From NCBI GenBank assembly GCA_947458575.1, contig CANHBE010000126.1, positions 1 to 7,453 of the forward strand: a stretch of DNA of 7,453 nt, given 5' to 3'. Source of the stretch: Flavobacteriaceae bacterium. GTDB taxonomy: Bacteria > Bacteroidota > Bacteroidia > Flavobacteriales > Flavobacteriaceae. This document shows positions 6,386 through 7,453 of the stretch, in pieces. The notes under the pieces are model-generated. The model worked only from the letters and a program-made list of their open reading frames with translations, made no database searches and was not told the DNA's origin. Position numbers and translations under genes: made by a program. The first letter of the stretch is position 1. The number at the start of each line of letters is the position of its first letter.

Positions 6386-6865
6386 ATGAAAAAATTATTA
6401 TTAGTAGCTGTATTAGCAATTTTTGGAGTAACAACCTCAAATGCACAAGTAAAGAAAACTGTGAAGAAAGTAGCAGCCAAAAAAGAAGTTGCACCAGCAA
6501 AAGTTGATTCACCAAAAGTAGACGGTGCTGGAATGTTTTTCGAAAATGAAACAATAGATTATGGTACTCTCCCTAAAAACGCGGATGGAAAAAGAGAATT
6601 TGTATTAGTAAACAATGGGAATAAGCCACTAATCATTTCTAATGCTACAGGATCTTGCGGATGTACTGTTCCAACTTGGCCAAAAGAACCAATTGCCCCG
6701 GGAGCAAGAGCTGTTATCGGAGTAAAATATGCCACTGATAGAGTTGGTGCATTTACTAAAACTGTAACCATCACATCAAATGCTGAGGGACAAGCTTCAA
6801 AAGTGTTGACCATCAAAGGAACAATTTTAGGTGATGACAACTCGAAAGAAACACCAAAAGGATAA
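6386..6865 (+). CDS. secreted DUF1573 domain protein
   Basis: This is a 159-residue exported protein of unknown function. Residues 1-20 are a signal peptide (MKKLLLVAVLAIFGV..., likely cut after SNA20 before Gln21). Residues about 22-47 form a Lys/Ala/Val/Pro-rich basic linker (VKKTVKKVAAKKEVAPAK), probably flexible. From about residue 50 comes a DUF1573 domain (Ig-like beta sandwich): FENETIDYGTLPKNADGKREFVLVNNG, then the hallmark SCGCT (Cys91, Cys93), then a Gly/Pro turn (EPIAPGA) and repeated strands ending VLTIKGTIL. The close Cys pair could form a disulfide or bind a metal; this is inference. A short charged tail ends the chain. No lipobox is present, so it is predicted to be soluble in the periplasm or outside the cell. 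It has its own promoter and terminator and so is a single-gene unit. The family is common and often multi-copy in Bacteroidota; its role is unsettled. Confidence 0.92.
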   Translation: MKKLLLVAVLAIFGVTTSNAQVKKTVKKVAAKKEVAPAKVDSPKVDGAGMFFENETIDYGTLPKNADGKREFVLVNNGNKPLIISNATGSCGCTVPTWPKEPIAPGARAVIGVKYATDRVGAFTKTVTITSNAEGQASKVLTIKGTILGDDNSKETPKG

Positions 6866-6882
6866 TTTTACATATACGTACT

Positions 6883-6916
6883 AAAAGCTTCCATGCATTT
6901 GGAAGCTTTTTTTTTG
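6883..6916 (+). terminator. intrinsic terminator of the DUF1573 gene
   Basis: A 10-bp perfect stem, AAAAGCTTCC (6883-6892) with GGAAGCTTTT (6901-6910), has an 8-nt loop and a T tract through 6915. It begins 18 nt after the stop codon. Its end is only about 22 nt before the next start codon, so it separates the two genes unless read through. Confidence 0.9.
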
Positions 6917-6937
6917 CCTTTACTTTAAAAAAATCAT

Positions 6938-7453
6938 ATGCGTAAACTCGATAATAGTGAACTTGTAAGAAAGTCTATTGAAGATTTTAAGATTGCCCAA
7001 AAAACACCTCTTATTCTCATACTCGATGATGTTAGAAGTTTAAATAATATTGGCTCTGTATTTAGAACTTCAGATGCTTTCCTCTTGGAGAAAATTTACC
7101 TTTGCGGCATTACAGCTACTCCGCCAAACAAAGAAATCAACAAAACTGCTCTAGGAGCAACAGAGACAGTAGCCTGGGAATACAGGGAAAATGTAGTTGA
7201 TCTCATACAGAGTTTGAAGAGAGAAAACATCAATGTCTACGCTATTGAGCAAGTACAATCAGCTGTTTTTTTGCAAGACTTTTTAGTAAATAAAGACGAA
7301 AAATACGCTGTTGTCTTTGGGAATGAAGTTTTCGGCGTAAACCAGAAAGCAATTGAAGTTTGCGACGGAAGCATCGAAATTCCGCAACTAGGAACAAAAC
7401 ACTCCTTAAACATATCTGTAAGCGCGGGAATAGTTATATGGGATATCTTTAAG
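6938..7453 (+). CDS. SpoU/TrmH-family RNA 2'-O-methyltransferase, 3' end cut off by window
   Basis: This is a methyltransferase of the SPOUT superfamily that transfers methyl from S-adenosylmethionine to a ribose 2'-OH of tRNA or rRNA in the cytoplasm. The frame from ATG 6938 is open to the last base (172 codons), and the three family motifs are all visible. Motif 1 is LNNIGSVFRTSDAF (Asn37, Arg43, the likely catalytic Arg); motif 2 is VVFGNEVFGV (Glu130); motif 3 is IPQLGTKHSLNISVSAG (residues 148-164), which forms the knotted cofactor pocket. No extra N-terminal substrate-binding domain is present, so this is a minimal catalytic-domain protein, like TrmH or TrmL in size. Only a few residues are probably missing at the C-terminus. 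Which RNA and position it modifies cannot be told from sequence. No clear promoter is seen in the 22 nt after the preceding terminator; TACTTTAA at 6921-6928 lacks the final G and lies too close to the start. Confidence 0.92.
   Translation, partial: MRKLDNSELVRKSIEDFKIAQKTPLILILDDVRSLNNIGSVFRTSDAFLLEKIYLCGITATPPNKEINKTALGATETVAWEYRENVVDLIQSLKRENINVYAIEQVQSAVFLQDFLVNKDEKYAVVFGNEVFGVNQKAIEVCDGSIEIPQLGTKHSLNISVSAGIVIWDIFK

Noticed and set aside
6559..6840. 93-residue frame antisense to the DUF1573 gene
   Set aside because: It is a shadow of a well-supported gene, with no independent signals.
1..7453. CRISPR array, insertion sequence, toxin-antitoxin or defence genes
   Set aside because: No spaced direct repeats, transposase motifs, terminal inverted repeats or defence-type proteins were seen; the only tandem repeat is inside the lipoprotein gene.

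Overview
The window reads as ordinary chromosome of a Bacteroidota bacterium, most likely of the flavobacterial branch. The evidence is low GC, long A/T-rich leaders without Shine-Dalgarno sequences, several promoters of the Bacteroidota form (TTG, about 19 nt, TAnnTTTG), an S46 dipeptidyl-peptidase, a DUF1573 protein, and a MutS whose Walker A reads GPNMSGKS. This assignment is inferred from style and gene content, not from a database match.

Layout, left to right. The + strand opens with the 3' part of a Kdo transferase gene (waaA/kdtA, lipid A core assembly). About 30 nt later comes a complete secreted S46 peptidase gene whose specificity residue is Arg, which points to a DPP11-type Asp/Glu-specific enzyme. 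A 227-nt A/T-rich intergenic region follows; it holds a good -7 element and a near-match to a sigma-54 promoter. Next is a 72-codon gene for a very Ala/Glu/Pro-rich lipoprotein with its own terminator. It converges on a - strand tRNA pair, tRNA-Gly(GCC) then tRNA-Leu(UAA), which has a well-formed promoter and terminator. Upstream of the pair on the same strand is full-length mutS, apparently starting at TTG. Divergent from mutS, on the + strand, are a secreted DUF1573 protein with its own promoter and terminator, and a SpoU/TrmH-family RNA 2'-O-methyltransferase that runs off the right edge.

Functionally the window mixes envelope genes (Kdo transfer, periplasmic peptide digestion, a lipoprotein, a DUF1573 protein) with information-processing genes (two tRNAs, mismatch repair, RNA methylation). 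No mobile element, CRISPR array, toxin-antitoxin pair or defence island is visible, and I do not see a clearly new multi-gene system. The points most worth checking are the low-complexity lipoprotein with its possible dual promoter, the predicted DPP11 specificity, and the non-ATG start of mutS.
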